NCBI GenBank assembly: GCA_013151215.1
Contig: JAADIS010000113.1
Span: 1 to 64,000, forward strand
From: Chlorobiota bacterium
GTDB lineage: Bacteria > Bacteroidota > Bacteroidia > Bacteroidales > F082
Direction: 5' to 3'
DNA length: 64,000 bases
Both the position numbers and the translations under genes were made by a program. This document shows, in pieces, positions 38,965 to 48,500 of this stretch; position 1 is the first letter of the stretch; every line of letters starts with the position of its first letter. Under the pieces are notes generated by a model, which worked only from the letters and a program-made list of their open reading frames with translations, was not told where the DNA came from and did not search any database.

Positions 38965-40115
38965 TGGTTGCTGCTTATCTTAAGTATTCCTATTCCCGGC
39001 AGCTCGTTGAGCGTCACCTTGCCGTCAACAACCTTTATACCATCATAAATATCGTTGCTGATGAGCAGGTTGCCGTCAAGGTCAGCCCAGTCAGCAAGAG
39101 GCGACAATTGTGCCGCGGCAGATACGGCGCAGGAAGTCTCTGTCATACAGCCTATCATGACGTTCATGTCGAGGGCCCGGGCTACGGTGATCATTTTATG
39201 TGCTTCGCGCAAGCCGGTGCTCTTCATCAATTTTATGTTAATGCCGGAATATATCCCCTTGAGCCTGGCCACATCGGCAAGACGCTGAAACGCTTCATCG
39301 GCAATTGTTGGCAATGGGCTTTTTTCGGTGAGCCATGCCATATCATCAATTTGTTCTTTCGGTAATGGTTGTTCAACAAAGATAATCCCCTGTTCCTCAA
39401 GCCAGTTTATCATTTCCAATGCTTTGTCTTTATCATTCCAACCTTGGTTCACATCAACGTATAGCGGCAGATCTGTTATTGACCTGACTGTATTGATCAT
39501 TTCTTTATCGTTGCCTCTCCCAAGCTTTACCTTTAAAACCTTAAGTTTTTCAGGTGCCTCTATTGCTTCTATGGTTTTTTCCCTTACTATTTCGGGCTTG
39601 TCTATTCCTATCGTAAATGAGGTGTTTGGTGTATTTTCAGGTGATAAGCCCCAAAGCTTATACAATGGTTGATTCAGCATTTTGCCCACAAGGTCATGGA
39701 GGGCGATATCAACACAGGCTTTGGCCGCCCTGTTTTTATGATCGACCGACTCGACATATTCGAGTATCTCATCCATTCTGAACGGATCGTTGAATTGGCT
39801 CATGTCAACATTGTTCAGGAAGCCGGCAACTGATTTCTGCGACTCGCCCAAATAAGGTGGCATTGAGGCTTCGCCGTAGCCCGTAAACCCTTCATACTCA
39901 AGTTTACAAAGCATTACGGGGGTTGTGTCTCGCGAAAACTCGGCTACTGTAAATGTGTGCTTCAGCTGCAGGTCGTATGGCCAAAATGTCAACTTTAGTT
40001 TTCCGCTGCCTGGAGAAACAAGCCCGGGGCTTTTGCTAAACGACGGATTTGGCAATACTGTTGCTATCGAGGCAGCACCCAATGTTTTAACAAAATCTCT
40101 CCTATTGGTTTTCAT
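38961..40115 (-). CDS. L-Ala-D/L-Glu (dipeptide) epimerase, enolase superfamily
   Basis: The 384-aa protein converts L-Ala-D-Glu from murein peptides to L-Ala-L-Glu for reuse. The muconate-lactonising-type barrel has KVLKVKLGRG (KxK catalytic lysine), metal ligands in YVDVNQGW, FVEQPLP and IADEAF, and the second lysine in NIKLMKSTG. It carries a twin-arginine-like leader (NRRDFVKTLGAASIATVLP), so it may be exported folded, which is notable because the E. coli enzyme is cytoplasmic. The start overlaps the NlpC/P60 gene end by 14 nt. Confidence 0.92.
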   Translation of the reverse strand: MKTNRRDFVKTLGAASIATVLPNPSFSKSPGLVSPGSGKLKLTFWPYDLQLKHTFTVAEFSRDTTPVMLCKLEYEGFTGYGEASMPPYLGESQKSVAGFLNNVDMSQFNDPFRMDEILEYVESVDHKNRAAKACVDIALHDLVGKMLNQPLYKLWGLSPENTPNTSFTIGIDKPEIVREKTIEAIEAPEKLKVLKVKLGRGNDKEMINTVRSITDLPLYVDVNQGWNDKDKALEMINWLEEQGIIFVEQPLPKEQIDDMAWLTEKSPLPTIADEAFQRLADVARLKGIYSGINIKLMKSTGLREAHKMITVARALDMNVMIGCMTETSCAVSAAAQLSPLADWADLDGNLLISNDIYDGIKVVDGKVTLNELPGIGILKISSNQ

Positions 40116-41340
40116 TTTCTTTATTTAGTATCTCTTTATAAAAATCGTTGTCTTTGATCCTCTGAACCCCGAAGTCGTCGTAGTTGCCGTTAACCCTTAC
40201 TGCCCTTACAAAACGGCGAGGATAAGAACTTATATAATTGCTTTGCGTACTGTCCATGCTGTTTATCCGCACCTTGCCGGAAGCATGAATAAACTCCCCG
40301 TCCTTTATATATAAAGCAACATGGGTAACTTTTTCAGGAAGCGTATCGCTGGCAGGGCGGCCAAAAAACAAAAGGTCCCCGGCCTGTAGCTTATCATATT
40401 CATAATCAGTGCTAATCTCTTTGCCGTATTTTGTTTGCTGCGAAGCGTCGCGCTGCAAAACCAGTCCGCTCATAAAATATACTGTCGATGTAAACCCACT
40501 ACAGTCGATGGCCTTGGAGGACGTACCTCCCCATAAATATGGTATTCCATTGAACTTTTTAGCAGTTTCAACTAGCTCGTTCATGTTTGGTTCTTTATTC
40601 GAGAGTTCCTCAAAACCGATAAATTCATTTTTCAGGACGAAAGCATTTCTTCCGTCAGGATAACTCACCCGATAAAATTCCCCCTTCTCCCCTTTTACCG
40701 GCAGTATGCACCCAAGGACAAGGTCGCTGACCACCAGCGATTTCGTATCGGGCTCCGAATATGAAAACCCATATTGCTTATCGTAAACGATTTTTTTTGC
40801 AACTTTGTACTTTTCCAAATGTTGCCGGTCAACTTCCACTATGGCACCGTCATCGGTCCATGCGATGTATTTATTAGGCGTCTGCACCAAATACCACTCG
40901 TCTCTCATTTCCAATATCCTCAAGGGGGTGCCTAGTAGGGCCTGGGTGGCTATTTCTGCTGAGTGTCGCGGCTCGGAACGCAGGTTTATAACGGAATTGT
41001 TGGCAAGTGCGCTTATCAACTGGGCACTTTCTTTTTCCGGCAACAATTCTATATGGGCATCAACTTCCGGGAAGTCCTTTGCTATTAAAGCTTTTACGAT
41101 ATTATAAGTAGCTTTATTGTCAAGAGCCAAGTCCAGCCTGCACGCTCCGTTAGTCTTTTGTATATCTGACATCCAGAGCTTTACACGTTTGTCGGGGGCA
41201 TAAACCTTTTGAACTGAGTCAAGGGCGGCACTTAAATCATAGCACGGGCCGCTTTCTTCAACAACATTGGAACAGGAGGACATAAAAAACAGGGTGGCAA
41301 TCAGGCTTAGCAGGGAACATCGTTTCAATAGACTGACCAT
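40102..41340 (-). CDS. NlpC/P60 (C40) peptidase lipoprotein with SH3-like domains
   Basis: The 412-aa protein has a lipoprotein signal (LFFMSSCSN). SH3b-type domains (about 115-255) contain NLRSEPRHSAEIA. The C-terminal NlpC/P60 domain has the catalytic Cys in AIDCSGFTSTVY and the His in KVTHVALYIKDGEFIHAS. It cleaves gamma-D-Glu-DAP bonds in muropeptides at the envelope and releases L-Ala-D-Glu, the epimerase substrate. It is the first gene of the recycling operon and is divergent from ddl, with a 91-bp gap to the ddl ATG. Confidence 0.93.
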   Translation of the reverse strand: MVSLLKRCSLLSLIATLFFMSSCSNVVEESGPCYDLSAALDSVQKVYAPDKRVKLWMSDIQKTNGACRLDLALDNKATYNIVKALIAKDFPEVDAHIELLPEKESAQLISALANNSVINLRSEPRHSAEIATQALLGTPLRILEMRDEWYLVQTPNKYIAWTDDGAIVEVDRQHLEKYKVAKKIVYDKQYGFSYSEPDTKSLVVSDLVLGCILPVKGEKGEFYRVSYPDGRNAFVLKNEFIGFEELSNKEPNMNELVETAKKFNGIPYLWGGTSSKAIDCSGFTSTVYFMSGLVLQRDASQQTKYGKEISTDYEYDKLQAGDLLFFGRPASDTLPEKVTHVALYIKDGEFIHASGKVRINSMDSTQSNYISSYPRRFVRAVRVNGNYDDFGVQRIKDNDFYKEILNKENENQ

Positions 41341-41382
41341 AACTCTGTATTAGTTGATTTTAAGAGCCAAAATTAGTAATTA

Positions 41383-41413
41383 TTTAAACTAAGCAAATAT
41401 TAAATTATTTTTG
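41383..41413 (+). promoter_or_regulatory. ddl promoter (TTTA-19-TATTTTTG)
   Basis: TATTTTTG at 41406-41413 matches the Bacteroidota -7 element TAnnTTTG. TTTA at 41383-41386, 19 nt upstream, is one base off the -33 TTTG. The predicted start near 41420 lies before the ATG at 41432 and rules out the TTG start at 41411. Confidence 0.65.
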
Positions 41414-41431
41414 CTCCAAAATACTTATGAA

Positions 41432-42421
41432 ATGAAAAATATCGCCATTATCTGCGGAGGGTATTCCGGTGAATACCAGGTCTCGATAGAAAGTGCTGCT
41501 ACCGTCCATCGCAACATTGACAAGGATAAGTACAAACCATATATTATTTATGTTGAAAAAGACAAATGGTTCCACAAAGACGATGAAGGCATTGAGCATT
41601 ATGTAAACCGGAATGATTTCAGCCTCCTTGTCAGGAACATGCCAGTTAAGTTTGACGGTGTGTTCAACGCTATTCACGGGAGCCCGGGGGAAGACGGCAA
41701 GATACTGGCCTTTTTTGACACAATCGGGATGCTTTACACTTCCTGTGATACGGATTTGTCGGCACTTACCTTCAATAAATATCATTGCAACCACTTCCTT
41801 GCTTCTTTAGGAATCAAAGTTGCTCGGTCGGTTTCATTTTTAAAAGGGGAACATATCGACAAGGAATCAGTTATTGACGAACTGGGACTTCCATTGTTCG
41901 TGAAGCCAGCGAGGAGCGGCTCCAGCGTGGGTGTCTCGAAAGTGAAAACAGAGGAAGACTTCGGGAATGCCGTTGATGTGGCATTAAACATCGATGAAAG
42001 GATAATCATTGAAGAATTCCTCGATGGACGCGAATTCGGCTGCGGACTGTTTATGGGCGACAAAGAACTGAAAGTACTACCATTGACCGAAATTATCCCT
42101 AAAAATGACTTTTTTGATTTTGAGGCAAAATATTCGGGCTCTATGGCCGATGAAATAACCCCACCGGGAAACTTAAAAATTGATGTAGAGATTGATATCA
42201 AGGCTACTTCTGCAATGATATACAGAAAGTTAGGCTGCAAAGGGGTTATCCGCATTGATTATATGCTTAGCGGGACAGACCTTTATCTCATAGAGATAAA
42301 TACCGTTCCGGGCTTATCGCCGGCAAGCATTATCCCACAACAAGCCGAAATAATGGGCATTAGTTTGAAGGAATTGTTCAGCACTGTGATACGGCAGATG
42401 TTCAAAGGTGGAAATTACTGA
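41432..42421 (+). CDS. ddl: D-alanine-D-alanine ligase
   Basis: The 329-aa ATP-grasp enzyme joins two D-Ala for peptidoglycan precursors. It opens with CGGYSGEYQVSI. Landmarks are GVFNAIHGSPGEDGKI, VKPARSGSSVGVSKV, the acidic ligand region EINTVPGLSPASIIPQQA and DEITPPGNL. The ATG start at 41432 is supported by the promoter just upstream. It is divergent from the muropeptide operon, so wall synthesis and recycling genes share a control region. Confidence 0.95.
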   Translation: MKNIAIICGGYSGEYQVSIESAATVHRNIDKDKYKPYIIYVEKDKWFHKDDEGIEHYVNRNDFSLLVRNMPVKFDGVFNAIHGSPGEDGKILAFFDTIGMLYTSCDTDLSALTFNKYHCNHFLASLGIKVARSVSFLKGEHIDKESVIDELGLPLFVKPARSGSSVGVSKVKTEEDFGNAVDVALNIDERIIIEEFLDGREFGCGLFMGDKELKVLPLTEIIPKNDFFDFEAKYSGSMADEITPPGNLKIDVEIDIKATSAMIYRKLGCKGVIRIDYMLSGTDLYLIEINTVPGLSPASIIPQQAEIMGISLKELFSTVIRQMFKGGNY

Positions 42422-42538
42422 TTAAGACTTGCCTGCCTGGCGGAGCGGGACGAAGTAGCGTACAAACAGCAACGCAATAGTTGCGGCAAGCCCTACAACA
42501 AAAAACCAGGCTGCAGCGCAGCGCTCCCTATCATACAT
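42422..42538 (-). CDS. Putative 38-aa single-span membrane micro-protein
   Basis: A short ATG-to-TAA frame convergent with and abutting ddl. It begins MYDRERCAAAWFFVVG, continues through one hydrophobic helix of about 18 residues (11-28), and ends in a basic tail (VPLRQAGKS). The mixture of a charged N-terminus, one clean helix and a positive C-terminus is typical of real membrane micro-proteins, and the stretch is richer in GC than the surrounding intergenic DNA. No homolog is recognised, and chance cannot be excluded. Confidence 0.4.
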   Translation of the reverse strand: MYDRERCAAAWFFVVGLAATIALLFVRYFVPLRQAGKS

Positions 42539-42615
42539 GGAAACAAAACATTAGGATTACATCTGGGATTTTTAGGGGAAAGCGGGAGTTATCCCTTTAT
42601 TATTAGTTATAATAA

Positions 42616-42646
42616 TTTATTTTTATCAATAAGTTTATTACTTTTG
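42616..42646 (+). promoter_or_regulatory. Cold-shock gene promoter with long leader
   Basis: TACTTTTG at 42639-42646 matches TAnnTTTG, and TTTA at 42616-42619 lies 19 nt upstream. Transcription would begin near 42653, leaving a 5' leader of about 120 nt before the ATG at 42776. Long leaders are typical of cold-shock mRNAs, where they can act as thermosensors. No other feature is seen between 42539 and 42775. Confidence 0.6.
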
Positions 42647-42775
42647 CAAAAGAATTTACACACTAGTAAGCAGCGGTAATTGACGGGATCATTAATTGAT
42701 AAACTTGTTTTTCGGACAAGAACTCTTTATTCCAATACTCCCCTATTACGGTATTATCCACTTAATTAAATAAGA

Positions 42776-43222
42776 ATGGCGAAATCGCAACAGACTTTCA
42801 GTAAAAAAGAAAAAGAAAAGAAAAGATTAAAGAAGAGACTTGACAAGCAAAAAAAACGTGAGGAAAGACAAGCAAATTCAGAAGGCGGCGGCCTGGACAG
42901 CATGATAGCCTACGTTGACGAACATGGAAATATTACCGATACCCCGCCTGACCTCACTCAAAAAAAGAAAATTAAAGCCGAAAATATCGAACTGGGCGTT
43001 CCCAAGCGCGAAAAGGAAGATATTATTACAGAGCGCAAAGGCCGGGTAGAGTTTTTCAACGACTCAAAAGGATTTGGGTTCATAAAGGAAAATGGGACAC
43101 ATGAGAAGTTCTTCGTTCATATAAACGGCTGCTTTGAGCAAATTCAAGAAAACGACAGCGTTATATTTGAGATAGAGCGCGGCTTGAAGGGCATGAACGC
43201 CGTTCGCGTCAAAAAGGCATAA
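42776..43222 (+). CDS. Cold-shock-domain protein with basic N-terminal extension
   Basis: The 148-aa protein has an N-terminal Lys/Arg-rich helix (about residues 9-33), an acidic middle, and a C-terminal cold-shock domain (about 84-148). RNP1-like motif KGFGFI and RNP2-like FFVHI are present. It binds single-stranded RNA or DNA, probably as a chaperone. This extended form is about twice the size of CspA. It ends 26 nt before a bidirectional terminator. Confidence 0.88.
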   Translation: MAKSQQTFSKKEKEKKRLKKRLDKQKKREERQANSEGGGLDSMIAYVDEHGNITDTPPDLTQKKKIKAENIELGVPKREKEDIITERKGRVEFFNDSKGFGFIKENGTHEKFFVHINGCFEQIQENDSVIFEIERGLKGMNAVRVKKA

Positions 43223-43248
43223 GATCTTCCATACATATTTAAAACAAC

Positions 43249-43277
43249 AAAAAATCCGGCTAATACCGGATTTTTTT
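43249..43277. terminator. Bidirectional rho-independent terminator
   Basis: An 11-bp stem (AAAAAATCCGG at 43249-43259 with CCGGATTTTTT at 43266-43276, loop CTAATA) has A and T tracts on its two sides. It can serve the cold-shock gene on the plus strand and the T9SS-protein gene on the minus strand. Confidence 0.85.
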
Positions 43278-43306
43278 GTTTATTGTAGGTTTTGTTAAAG
43301 CATCAT

Positions 43307-44692
43307 CTAATTGTTAATCAGTATTTTAGTACTATACACAAGGCCTTTGCTCCCGCTTAGCGTCATAAAATAGAGCGTATTGCCACCTACATTCCCGAAA
43401 CTGCCGGCAGCATTCCCATTAATGGTCGTGCTCTCAATAAGCCTACCCGACAAGTCGAATAATTGCAATTGGTAGTTATCTTGCCGGAGCCCCTTGAAGC
43501 TAATTGCCTGACCCGGGCGGTACGGATTTTCAAAAATCGCCTCTATACCATTGCCAGTATTATCGGCAATGCCCATAACCTGGTTATAATCAAGTATCAT
43601 CTCCCATTTTCTCCAGTTGACCCATTCCTCTGTCCAATGATGCCATTTTTGGATTATTGTTTCGGTCATATTACCGTCAACATCGTAAGTATATGAAGCC
43701 TGCTGAACGTTGACCCACTGGTCGCCCCACCATGGCATTTGCTGCCAGACATAATTGCTTAGAAGTTCTTCATCGTTATATGTATAGGCAATATTGATAT
43801 CGGCTTTCCATTCAGAGCCCCACTCGTTCCAGTATTCGGCCAAATAATTCGAGACCTCATCAAAATCGGTATATGTGTAATTATAGCGGTGGGCATCTTT
43901 CCACCCGGCGTCGCCTGCCCAATACTGACTTATAACGGTTATTATATTATCGCCGGAATCATCATACGAATAAAGATAATTCCTTTCGTTCTTCCATTCG
44001 CCGGACCACCATTTCCATCTATATACAGTCTTGGAAGTCTTCATCCCCAGATCGTTATAGTCGAAACTGCTATAATGATGGCTCAGCCATGCATCGGAAT
44101 TAAAAGGCAGGTACTTTACCGTGTCGGCTGTCAACAAGCCGCCAGTCCATGTAAAGACCTTCATCTGGTGAGGAACCCAATCCTGATGCCAATGCGACCA
44201 CCACTGCGTTTCAATTTCAGCTAGGTTTTCAGCATCATTATAGGTGTTTATCTTTTTAAAGTAATTCACCCAAAGCGATGAATCGTTGTTCCAATGCTGT
44301 ATAAGAAGTTCAGAAAGACTCCCGAAGGAGGTATATGAATAGTTGAACAACAAACCATCCTGCCAGTCGCCGTCGTCATTCAAGAACTGGAAATATTTCT
44401 CCGTTACCAGTTCGTCGTCGTTATAGTTTTTGATTATCCTGGCCCTGAGCGCCCAATCCTGGGCATCTTCGCTCCAGTGATAACCCAAAAGCGTATCGGT
44501 TCCCAGGGTGCGACTGATAAAAGCATAATACTCCTCCTCGGTTTTTACTTGTTCCGTCTCGTCGTAATTGACGGTTAAATCCAGATGTTCTTCGTCCATT
44601 TTTTCCTGAAGAATCTCGGGCAGCTGTGGCATTTGTGCCAGCAACACCAATGAAAATGTCATTGAAATCAAAAGAGATAGAAATTTTTTCAT
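43307..44692 (-). CDS. Secreted Trp/Tyr-rich repeat protein with T9SS sorting domain
   Basis: The 461-aa protein has a signal peptide (about 1-19, ending LLAQ). Residues about 71-365 form roughly ten units of about 31 residues, each with an aromatic pair followed by [ND]-[DS] and ending in a Trp cluster (examples: YNYTYTDFDEVSNYLAEYW and IAYTYNDEELLSNYVWQQ). The C-terminal 80 residues match a type A T9SS sorting domain, with LQLFDLSGRLIES and a final strand YSTKILINN. It should be secreted through the outer membrane and anchored or released by the type IX system. The repeats recall YD/RHS-like or carbohydrate-binding beta structures, but the family is not identified. Confidence 0.85.
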   Translation of the reverse strand: MKKFLSLLISMTFSLVLLAQMPQLPEILQEKMDEEHLDLTVNYDETEQVKTEEEYYAFISRTLGTDTLLGYHWSEDAQDWALRARIIKNYNDDELVTEKYFQFLNDDGDWQDGLLFNYSYTSFGSLSELLIQHWNNDSSLWVNYFKKINTYNDAENLAEIETQWWSHWHQDWVPHQMKVFTWTGGLLTADTVKYLPFNSDAWLSHHYSSFDYNDLGMKTSKTVYRWKWWSGEWKNERNYLYSYDDSGDNIITVISQYWAGDAGWKDAHRYNYTYTDFDEVSNYLAEYWNEWGSEWKADINIAYTYNDEELLSNYVWQQMPWWGDQWVNVQQASYTYDVDGNMTETIIQKWHHWTEEWVNWRKWEMILDYNQVMGIADNTGNGIEAIFENPYRPGQAISFKGLRQDNYQLQLFDLSGRLIESTTINGNAAGSFGNVGGNTLYFMTLSGSKGLVYSTKILINN

Positions 44693-44901
44693 AATCCAAT
44701 AATTTAATTATTTTTCCCAAAAGTAACAATAATTCAAGTAATTGACAACAGTTTTTTTGTTAAAACCAATAAAATGTGACTAATTTAACATATTGACAAG
44801 GGCGTTTTCATCTGATTATAATTCAGTTCATACCGGCTGAACACTATAACGGAACAAAGGAATCTGACAAAAAAGCCAAAAAACCAAAGATTTTATAAAT
44901 C

Positions 44902-44948
44902 ATTACATAAATTATGTAATTTTTGTTTCAAGACTAATTATACTTTTG
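44902..44948 (+). promoter_or_regulatory. Promoter with overlapping 19-bp palindrome at head of copper island
   Basis: TACTTTTG at 44941-44948 matches the TAnnTTTG -7 element. Upstream lies the palindrome ATTACAT (44902-44908), AAATT, ATGTAAT (44914-44920), which covers the -33 position. This is a classical place for a repressor operator. The half-site TTACA recalls BlaI/CopY-type boxes, although the spacing differs. No CopY or BlaI gene is in the window; the HMA-AraC protein is another candidate. From 44693 to 45026 no other feature was seen. Confidence 0.5.
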
Positions 44949-45026
44949 TACCCTAATAAAAAAAGAACTGTTTTGATATCATTCGATGACATAAAATTTC
45001 ATAAGCGTTTCCTGAACGGAAAAGGA

Positions 45027-45464
45027 ATGGTTATCGATATGTTTAAAACAACAAGCCTGATTTTTCTTTCCTTGGTCATCTTCATTTCAAGTTCCGGATT
45101 TAAAGTCAGTATGCATTTTTGCGAAAACACCTTATACGACATAGGTATTTTATCTCAAGCAGACAACTGCTATAAGGATGCCAGCCATCACCATAATGTT
45201 GAATGCTGCCTGGAAATGGAAAAAGTACCAAAGAACGCCTGTGAAAACGAGACATTCGAGTTTCACAAGCTGGATTCTTTTGTGGCAACGGCAATAAATA
45301 TGGACCTAAGCTCAAATATCGCCCATGATTTGACGCCTGCCGTTATAAGTATTTTCAATTTAGTTGAAGAACCCACAAACAAGCACATCACTGTTTTTGT
45401 AGAGGACTCGCCGCCGATGCGACTAACCACGACCCTGTCCTTGCTACAATCATTTTTACTTTGA
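45027..45464 (+). CDS. HYC_CC_PP family small exported protein
   Basis: About 145 aa from ATG 45027 (ATG 45039 possible; the frame opens at a TTG at 44946). After the signal helix come three motifs: HFC (in KVSMHFCEN), CC (in NVECCLEM, after a HHH run) and PP (in DSPPMRL). This is the layout that gives the HYC_CC_PP family its name, a Bacteroidota family often found beside heavy-metal RND genes. Conserved Cys and His residues suggest periplasmic Cu(I) handling (inference). It precedes cusA by 121 nt, and a second promoter-like element lies between them. Confidence 0.75.
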   Translation: MVIDMFKTTSLIFLSLVIFISSSGFKVSMHFCENTLYDIGILSQADNCYKDASHHHNVECCLEMEKVPKNACENETFEFHKLDSFVATAINMDLSSNIAHDLTPAVISIFNLVEEPTNKHITVFVEDSPPMRLTTTLSLLQSFLL

Positions 45465-45508
45465 TTTTTTATTGGTAAACAATTATTTACGGTATGTAAC
45501 TATTTTAC

Positions 45509-45516
45509 TATTTTTG
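45509..45516 (+). promoter_or_regulatory. Possible cusA promoter -7 element
   Basis: TATTTTTG matches TAnnTTTG and predicts a start near 45523, about 60 nt before cusA. No clear -33 TTTG is seen; a small inverted repeat (TTAC-N5-GTAA at 45487-45499) occupies that area. Confidence 0.4.
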
Positions 45517-45585
45517 TGAGTAGTAGTTATAAATCATTTGCCGTGAGACCGAATTTCAATAAATAAATCAAATTAAAAATTAAAA

Positions 45586-48500
45586 ATGTTAAACAAGACT
45601 ATTAAATTTTTCTTAGAGAACAAACTGGTAACATTCATACTACTGGCTGTGTTCATTGGTTGGGGGATAGTAAACTCCCCTTTTAACTGGGATACCGGCT
45701 TCTTGCCCAACGATCCCGTTCCGGTTGACGCCATCCCAGACATTGGCGAAAACCAACAGATAGTTTATACTGAATGGGCAGGAAGGTCTCCACAAGACAT
45801 AGAAGACCAAATCTCCTACCCTCTTACAACGGCCCTATTGGGCTTACCTGGCGTAAAGACCATCAGGAGCAATTCAATATTCGGGTTATCAAGTATTTAC
45901 ATAATATTTGACGAGGACATTGAATTTTATTGGGGGAGGACGAGGATACTTGAGAAGTTGAACTCGCTGCCTGCAGGCACCTTACCGCCGGGGGTCTCCC
46001 CTGCCCTAGGGCCGGATGCCACCGCCCTGGGTCAAATATTCTGGTACACACTCGAAGGACGGGACAAGGACGGAAATCCCGCCGGAGGCTGGGACCCTCA
46101 TGAATTAAGGACTATACAGGATTTCTATGTCGGATATTCCTTAACTTCCGCTAAAGGTATAGCAGAAGTTGCCTCCATAGGTGGTTTCGTGAAGGAATAT
46201 CAAGTAGATATCGACCCAAATGCCATGAAAGCCCATGGCGTAAACATCGCCCAGATAATGTCGGCAGTAAAAAACAGCAACCTCGACATTGGCGCCAGGA
46301 CTATCGAGTTCAACCGCGCCGAATATCTGGTCAGGGCATTGGGTTATATCAAAAGCCTCGAAGATCTCGAGCAGAGCGTTGTTGCCGTCAACAATAACAT
46401 ACCTATAAGGATAAAGGACGTAGCCAAGGTTAATTTCGGCCCTGCTACCCGTCGGGGAGGGCTCGACAAGGGAGGCTCCGAAGCTGTTGGGGGCGTCGTT
46501 GTTGCACGTTATGGTGCAAACCCTCTTGAAGCAATAAACAACATTAAGGAAAAAATTGCCGAGATAGCGCCTGGGCTACCATCCAAAACCCTTGAGGACG
46601 GAACGGTTTCAAAAGTTACGATAGTACCTTTTTACGATCGTACGGGACTTATTAAAGAAACGCTGGGGACTCTGGAGGAGGCTTTATCTTTGGAAATACT
46701 AGTAAGTATTTTAGTAGTTATTGTGTTAGTTCTAAATTTACGAGCCTCTTTCCTGATTTCCAGCCTGTTGCCCATAGGCGTACTGATGACCTTCATAATT
46801 ATGCGGCGGGCCGGGGTTGATGCGAACATAGTCGCCCTCTCGGGTATTGCCATTGCTATCGGGGTGATGGTGGATGTTGGCGTGGTGTTTACGGAGAATA
46901 TCATCCGGCATCTGGATATGGCGGAAAACCTTGGCGCCAGCGGCAAACGTTTGCTTACGATAATTTACGACGCCACCATTGAAGTTGCCAGTGCTGTAAT
47001 CACTGCTCTTTCAACAACTATCGTCAGCTTCCTACCGGTATTCGCCATGCAGGCTGCCGAAGGCAAGCTATTCCACCCACTCGCGTTCACAAAAACTTTT
47101 GCGATGCTTTCCGCATTGTTCATCGGAATTATAATAATACCCACATTGGCAAATGTTATTTTTGCCCTTCGCTTCGACAAAAAGAAAATCAGATATGTTT
47201 TCAACGGATTGTTGATAGCAGCAGGTATTGCTTTTGGCATAATTACAACAAATATTGTTGCCCTCGTTTTGGTATTGGTAGGGATAAACAACTTGTTTGA
47301 GTATCGCTGGCCGGTAAACAGAAGGAAATATGTCAACCTGATAAATATAGTGCTCACCTTAACAGTTGTAATATTCTACTTGACAAAGATTTGGATGCCT
47401 TTGGGAGCACAAAACAGTTTTGTGGCCAACTTTTTGTTCGCAATAGCCATAGTAGGAACAATATTGGGCGTGTTAATGACGATAGTTCATTTTTACCCTC
47501 AGATTTTACGTTGGTGCCTTGACCACAAATGGCAGTTCCTTAGCATTCCTATCACTGTTGTGATCTTTGGGATAGTTGTTTGGCTGGGCTTTGCTAAAGT
47601 GTTCAGGTTTATGCCCGATTTTGTTGAGGAAACCTCTTTTTGGCAGGCAGCAGACGAGAAGTTCCCGGGAATTGGCAAGGAGTTCATGCCTTCGCTCGAC
47701 GAAGGATCGTTCTTGCTCATGCCAACCACCATGCCCCACTCTGGCATACAGGAGAACATAGATGTCATTGCCTTGCTGGACAAAAAAGTAAATTCGATTC
47801 CTGAAGTGGAAAGCGTTGTCGGCAAGTGGGGACGTGTAAACTCGGCCCTCGACCCGGCACCTACCTCAATGTATGAAAACCTCATAAATTATAAGCCCGA
47901 ATTCATTGTTGATGAGGACGGTTATAGAATGAGGTTCAAGGTTGACGACGACAATGCCTTTATATTAAAGGACGGAAGCAAATACAATCCTTCCACCGAC
48001 GATTACAGGTCAATCAACAAGTCGGAGCTTATCCTTGACAAAAGAGGGGAATATTTCCGCCAATGGCGCAACAACATACATTCGCCTGACGACATCTGGA
48101 AGGAAATCATAAAGCAAGCCAGCATTCCCGGCTTGACGTCAGCACCGAAATTACAGCCCATACAGACGCGTTTGGTAATGCTCCAAACCGGAATGAGGGC
48201 GCCTATGGGCATCAAGGTATTCGGCCCGGATCTGGAAACCATTGAAAAAGTAGGCTATAAGATAGAGGGCTATCTCAAAGAAGTTGAAGGCGTGGAGCCA
48301 ATTTCCGTTTTTGCTGACAGGGTTGTTGGAAAACCATACCTCGAGATGGAGATCAACCGCAAGGCGATAGCACGCTACGGCTTGACAATAAAATATTTGC
48401 AGACCATATTGAGCGGGGCAATTGGCGGCATTAAGCTGACCTCTACCGTTGAGGGCAGGGAGAGATTCCCGGTTCGCATGCGATATGCAAGGGAGTTCCG

